Assembly (NCBI RefSeq): GCF_002160305.1 | Contig: NZ_NFKI01000001.1 | Coordinates: 122,829 to 186,828 of the forward strand | Direction: 5' to 3' | Length of the DNA: 64,000 bases | Origin: Pseudoflavonifractor sp. An184 | GTDB taxonomy: Bacteria; Bacillota; Clostridia; Oscillospirales; Oscillospiraceae | Shown: positions 60,593-64,000 of the stretch, one piece after another | Position numbering within the stretch: the first letter of the stretch is position 1 | How the letters are laid out: each line of letters starts with the position of its first letter | Program-made: the position numbers and the translations under genes | Notes under the pieces: model-generated | Seen by the model: the letters and a program-made list of their open reading frames with translations, nothing else | Database searches by the model: none | Told to the model about the DNA's origin: nothing

Positions 60593-61869
60593 ATCAAGTG
60601 ACAGCCGACTGCGCATCCTTTTTTCACGAACGTCCCGCATACCGTCGGATTCTGGAGCTGCTTCTCCGAAAGTACCGCAGCTACGGCCGTCCGGCGGGGA
60701 CGATATGCCTGCCCGACGCGACGCCGGAGGAATGCGATGCTGTCCGCGGCCTGTTTGGCCGCTCCTTCTCCCCGCCGCTTCTCATCAAAACCGCGGACTT
60801 TGAGGCCGCGCTCCAGGGTACGCCCTATCGCGGCGCGGTTTTGAAAGATGTACTAGAGTGTTATTTTGACACCACGATCCAAACCAAGCGTGAAGTCCGG
60901 GACCAGATAGATGCCTGCATCCTGCGAGTGACCGATGAGGCCACCGCCGCTGTGCAGAGCCGGCTGTGCCGCCGGTGGCTGGATGAGTTGTCCCATCGGT
61001 GCGGAGAAGGATACCGGCTGATCCGGAAAGCCCTGCCCGAAGATGGGGATGCGGTACGGCGGGCCGTCCTTCAGGCGTGTAAAAGCATAGATTGGCTGGA
61101 ACGCCACCCGGATGAGAGGATCCGTCTGGCCGTTCTCAGCGCTTACGCAACGTCAGATCCACATGCCCTGGATACCAACACCCTGGGCGGAAAGCTGTTT
61201 CTGCATCTCCTGTCCATGCAGGCGGGCGTTGAGCTTCCCGCTGGGGCTGAGGAACGGGCCGCCCTCTACTATAACTGCGGAATTTTATGCGACAGCATAT
61301 CGAGTCTCGTCACACAAGTGGGAGTCCGTTTGTATACAGACGCGGAAGAACATCCGGCTTATCGCGCGTTTCGCCTGCGGAATGAGGCCGGCACCCTCAC
61401 TCTCACCAATCTGGCTGGCTTAACAGCGGGAGACAGTCCCTCAGGAAAAGCCTACCTGGTGGAAAATCAGATGGTGTTCACCCAGCTGTGCGATCAGGCC
61501 GCTCATTTTCATTCCCCGCTGATTTGTACCTCCGGACAGCTAACGATCGCTGTGATCCGTCTGCTGGATCTGCTTGTTTCCAGCGGGACAGAACTGTTCT
61601 ACTCGGGAGACTTTGACGGGAAAGGTCTGTCCATCGCCCAGCAGCTTCTGGCGCGCTACTCGGATCGCCTGCATCCGTGGCATATGACGGCGGCAGATTA
61701 TGCGCAGTGCCGCTCAGAGGTCCGGCTGAGTGAAAAAAGCCGCGCACTGCTCCGGAACTGTGCAGGCACGGTTCTTGCTCCGGCAGCCGAGGCAGTCGGA
61801 CATAGCGGCTGTGATGGGTATCAGGAGCTGCTGCTGTCTCAGTTGCAGGCAGACTTAATGGAAACTTGA
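60589..61869 (+). CDS. jetD: Wadjet JetD-type nuclease (TIGR02679/DUF2399)
   Basis: 426 residues; ATG overlaps the jetC stop (ATGA), GGAGGGG upstream. C-terminal Toprim-like fold has LVENQMVF (Glu) and FYSGDFDGKGLSIAQQ (Asp-x-Asp). N-terminal part is unrecognised. JetD cuts DNA held by JetABC, so the four genes give anti-plasmid activity. The acidic residues needed for cutting are present. Confidence 0.85.
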   Translation: MNQVTADCASFFHERPAYRRILELLLRKYRSYGRPAGTICLPDATPEECDAVRGLFGRSFSPPLLIKTADFEAALQGTPYRGAVLKDVLECYFDTTIQTKREVRDQIDACILRVTDEATAAVQSRLCRRWLDELSHRCGEGYRLIRKALPEDGDAVRRAVLQACKSIDWLERHPDERIRLAVLSAYATSDPHALDTNTLGGKLFLHLLSMQAGVELPAGAEERAALYYNCGILCDSISSLVTQVGVRLYTDAEEHPAYRAFRLRNEAGTLTLTNLAGLTAGDSPSGKAYLVENQMVFTQLCDQAAHFHSPLICTSGQLTIAVIRLLDLLVSSGTELFYSGDFDGKGLSIAQQLLARYSDRLHPWHMTAADYAQCRSEVRLSEKSRALLRNCAGTVLAPAAEAVGHSGCDGYQELLLSQLQADLMET

Positions 61870-62123
61870 TAAGAACGAAATACGGTTTCCTGCTTACGGA
61901 TCTCCTCTGTGCTGTCTCCGAGCAGCGTGAGATCGGACAGCAGCAGTTGATCGAGATCTCCGCGGATCGCAGCCTGCATAGGCTGTGTCAGTCCCCCTTG
62001 AGGGAAAAAACTTATAACGCTTTTCTGAACGGAAAATCCAATTATTGTATCTGAATTGCCCACGCAGTACGCGAACATGGCGCAGATTTCCCGTTCATCG
62101 CGTCCATAGATCCAAACTTTCAT
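61839..62123 (-). CDS. Resolvase-domain-like small protein (probably inactive)
   Basis: 94 residues; ATG with AAAGGACG upstream, convergent with jetD and overlapping its last 31 bases. The sequence AAIRGDLDQLLLSDLTLLGDSTEEIRK matches the second half of the serine-recombinase catalytic domain, but the usual nucleophile Ser segment (YxRVS) reads IYGRDE here. So it is probably a catalytically dead fold. Confidence 0.45.
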   Translation of the reverse strand: MKVWIYGRDEREICAMFAYCVGNSDTIIGFSVQKSVISFFPQGGLTQPMQAAIRGDLDQLLLSDLTLLGDSTEEIRKQETVFRSYQVSIKSACN

Positions 62124-62662
62124 GCAAGCGTCCTTTCCGACTAGTCGGCTATGATTGCTTTTAAGGGTCTTTTTATCGGCGACTGTCACAGCATTCGGAA
62201 TTGCTCCTGTATTTCATTTATTCTGGGCAGTTCACCAATATTCTAAACGTAAGCATATTTTAAACAGAAATTTCCTCTCAAATGATCGTTGTCCGGAAGG
62301 ACCTACATTCCAAGTCTTTCCGGACAGCGGTTTTATTTTCTTCTTGCTGGAAGTGCACTGGATTTTGCTCCATTTGTGGTTAGCTCGACTCTGGTAATCA
62401 CCATACTGGAATATATGAGTACTTTTGAAACATCAAAGCGAGTAAATTCAAAATTCGGCCGCAATCTGTATAATGTTTTAGCGGCTTCGGCCGATACTTC
62501 GGGATCTAAATGAAAGGGTTTGCGCGAACACACCTGTTTTCGATAAGGTGAGAGTTGTAAAAAAGCTACGGAAAAATTAAGCGGAAGAGATGGAGAAATC
62601 TATGATCAACGCCTAAAAACATCTGCACTCAGGTTATTGAGGACGAAAGAATGCAAACATCG
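62124..62662. other. Gap with no confident gene
   Basis: A few short open frames on both strands lack ribosome sites. A terminator lies at 62288-62340; otherwise nothing is assigned. The left end of the second integrase's element may fall here. Confidence 0.4.
62288..62340 (+). terminator. Terminator downstream of jetD
   Basis: GTCCGGAAGGAC and GTCTTTCCGGAC pair with G-U pairs, followed by GGTTTTATTTTCTT. Confidence 0.6.
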
Positions 62663-63886
62663 TTATAGAAGGCAAAACACATACGCTTGATCTAACGAAT
62701 TCATTGCCTTCCTTAACCGGTTCGGGGAAACATGGTCATAGACGGTCAATGTTGTCTCAATATCAGAGTGCCCCATCAAATGCTGGATTACAGCGAGGTC
62801 CTTCTCACACTCACATAGTCTTGTGCAAAAGGTATGGCGTAAGCAGTGGGCGGTAAAATGCGGAAGCAGCTCTGGTTTGCGGTCGTATTCTTTTGCCCGC
62901 GTGGATTCCACGTCATTATAACTTGTACGAATGCGCTCAATAGCGCGGTCGATCCCATGAGCATTGATTAACTGGCCAAACCGATTGAGAAACACGAAGT
63001 CGTGGTATCCATCCAATGTGGGGCCAGGCTTTGCATGCTTGCCGATATGCTTTTCATAAAGAAAGTTTAGTTGCTGGGCAACAGCGGAAATCATAGGAAT
63101 CGTGCGTACCGAGTTTCTGGTTTTAAGCGTGGATATATACCACTGCGCATTCCCGTGAATGGAGCGATAGATCAGCGCATGATCCACATGGATACAGTTA
63201 TTCTCAAAATCGATATCATCCCACACCAGACCGGTACATTCGGATGCCCTCATCCCGGTGCCTAACAGGGTTACAAAAAGCGGTAACCAGCTGCAGTACT
63301 GTGGCGAGGATTCTATGTATTGGAGAAAGTGCTTTTCCTGTTCCGAAGTGAGAGCGATACGCTGCACAGGAGCGTTTGTTTTCATCTCGCGGTAGACACC
63401 GTTGCTTGGATTTTTGCGGATCAAATCGTCATCCACAGCAAGCTCTAAAACCGGATGGATCAGATTGTTGATGCTTTCCAAGGAATTGGAGGCAAAGCCC
63501 TCCTGCAGCAGTTTGGCGTACAGCAATTTGACATCGCTTTTATGGATCTTGGAAAGCGCCTTTTCTGCGATAGATTCGTGTTGGATATAGTGCTCCCAGA
63601 GATAGCGGTAGTTGGATTCCGTAGATTCTTTCAAATTGGTCTTTGTTTCCATATATACCTGGAAGAGATCATTTAATGTGAGCCGGGAACTCTCATATGT
63701 CCGGATTCCGTCTATCAAATCAGCCTGGATCTGCTGTTCTTTCTTCCTTAGGCTGGCGAGATCCGTATCATAGATAAACACCCGTTTTCCATTGTATTTG
63801 TACGCATAGGCATAGCGCCCGTCCGGGCGCTGGTATTCTCCTTTGTGAAGGTTACGTCCACGTTTATCTTTTCTGACTTTTGCCAT
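62663..63886 (-). CDS. int: Tn916-type tyrosine integrase (second, minus strand)
   Basis: 407 residues. N-terminal arm domain (GRYAYAYKYNGKRVFIYDTD), then the catalytic region with Arg (GTGMRASECTGL), HCLRHTF and HSDIETTLTVY (Tyr). Same family as the integrase at 50647, but points left and has no excisionase in the window. Since integrases usually end near the attachment site, its element probably starts near 62.6 kb and extends to the right beyond the window. Confidence 0.88.
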   Translation of the reverse strand: MAKVRKDKRGRNLHKGEYQRPDGRYAYAYKYNGKRVFIYDTDLASLRKKEQQIQADLIDGIRTYESSRLTLNDLFQVYMETKTNLKESTESNYRYLWEHYIQHESIAEKALSKIHKSDVKLLYAKLLQEGFASNSLESINNLIHPVLELAVDDDLIRKNPSNGVYREMKTNAPVQRIALTSEQEKHFLQYIESSPQYCSWLPLFVTLLGTGMRASECTGLVWDDIDFENNCIHVDHALIYRSIHGNAQWYISTLKTRNSVRTIPMISAVAQQLNFLYEKHIGKHAKPGPTLDGYHDFVFLNRFGQLINAHGIDRAIERIRTSYNDVESTRAKEYDRKPELLPHFTAHCLRHTFCTRLCECEKDLAVIQHLMGHSDIETTLTVYDHVSPNRLRKAMNSLDQAYVFCLL

Positions 63887-64000
63887 AAAGTACCTCCTCG
63901 TATAATAAGTTTGAAAGTTAATAATTCAGATATCAGCAGGCTTAGAGATGCCCGTGATACAATAGCTGTAGGACAGCAGGGTCAAGTTCTCTACCTCCTG

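Noticed and set aside
53794..61869. Wadjet of type I (DUF3375/DUF4194/DUF2220) or MksBEF
   Set aside because: The second gene (388 aa) and the fourth (Toprim with DFDGKG) fit DUF2398/DUF2399 better, and the sizes match the TIGR02677-02680 set.
62333..62533. Minus-strand frame of 66 codons beside jetD
   Set aside because: No ribosome site and no recognisable domain; may be a decayed fragment but cannot be supported.
1..64000. CRISPR arrays, tRNA and rRNA genes
   Set aside because: No regular repeat-spacer arrays, cloverleaf-like sequences or rRNA stretches were seen by eye.

Overview
The window reads as accessory DNA of a gut-type Clostridia (Oscillospiraceae/Lachnospiraceae-like Firmicute). 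Reasons: strong AGGAGG ribosome sites, a tet(W) ribosomal-protection gene, PcfJ-like, DUF4317 and YodL-type proteins, Tn916-type integrases and a MobV relaxase. The lineage is inferred from these gene families; no rRNA, tRNA or housekeeping locus is visible.

Layout. (1) 1 to about 52 kb is one large plasmid-like or integrative element whose left end lies outside the window. It carries many small hypothetical genes, a NADAR protein, a RelBE-type pair, an NAD-dependent DNA ligase, an SSB, a MoxR/CobS-like AAA+ ATPase with a CobT-like VWA partner, a PcfJ-like protein, a HipA-like kinase, a DNA methylase, a YqaJ exonuclease, a RecD2-like helicase, a CHC2/Toprim primase-like protein, and ParM/ParR segregation genes. 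It ends with a Tn916-type Xis/Int pair (50.3-51.9 kb). (2) Nested inside it (about 34.9-43.7 kb) is a separate mobilizable tet(W) element with methyltransferase, MobV relaxase, RepA-like ATPase, MobC-like protein, integrase, excisionase and HTH regulator. (3) 52.2-62.1 kb is a defence block: a VbhA-like small protein, a Fic enzyme, and a complete four-gene Wadjet system of the TIGR02677-02680 (type II) kind, jetABCD. (4) 62.7-63.9 kb holds a second Tn916-type integrase pointing left, so the defence block lies between two oppositely oriented integrase ends.

The most unusual signal is a repeated regulatory unit at the head of five operons (around 5.2, 11.1 minus, 11.2, 17.7 and 32.5 kb). Each copy has a consensus promoter with exactly 17 bp between -35 and -10. 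A short conserved RNA follows: AGTATCCGT, a small stem whose sequence varies while pairing is kept, then AGTNNCCGTGTTTC. An intrinsic terminator comes next, and in four of the five copies a second one precedes the first gene. Because all the operon's genes lie beyond these terminators, I infer either a regulated leader that directs processive antitermination or a family of short terminated RNAs. I do not recognise a named family for it.

How it works together: the large element brings its own replication, recombination and segregation enzymes in long co-directional operons started from these leaders. The nested tet(W) element has inserted just after yqaJ and separates the recombination genes from the recD/primase genes that probably belonged to the same operon. 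Wadjet and Fic form a neighbouring defence/toxin block.
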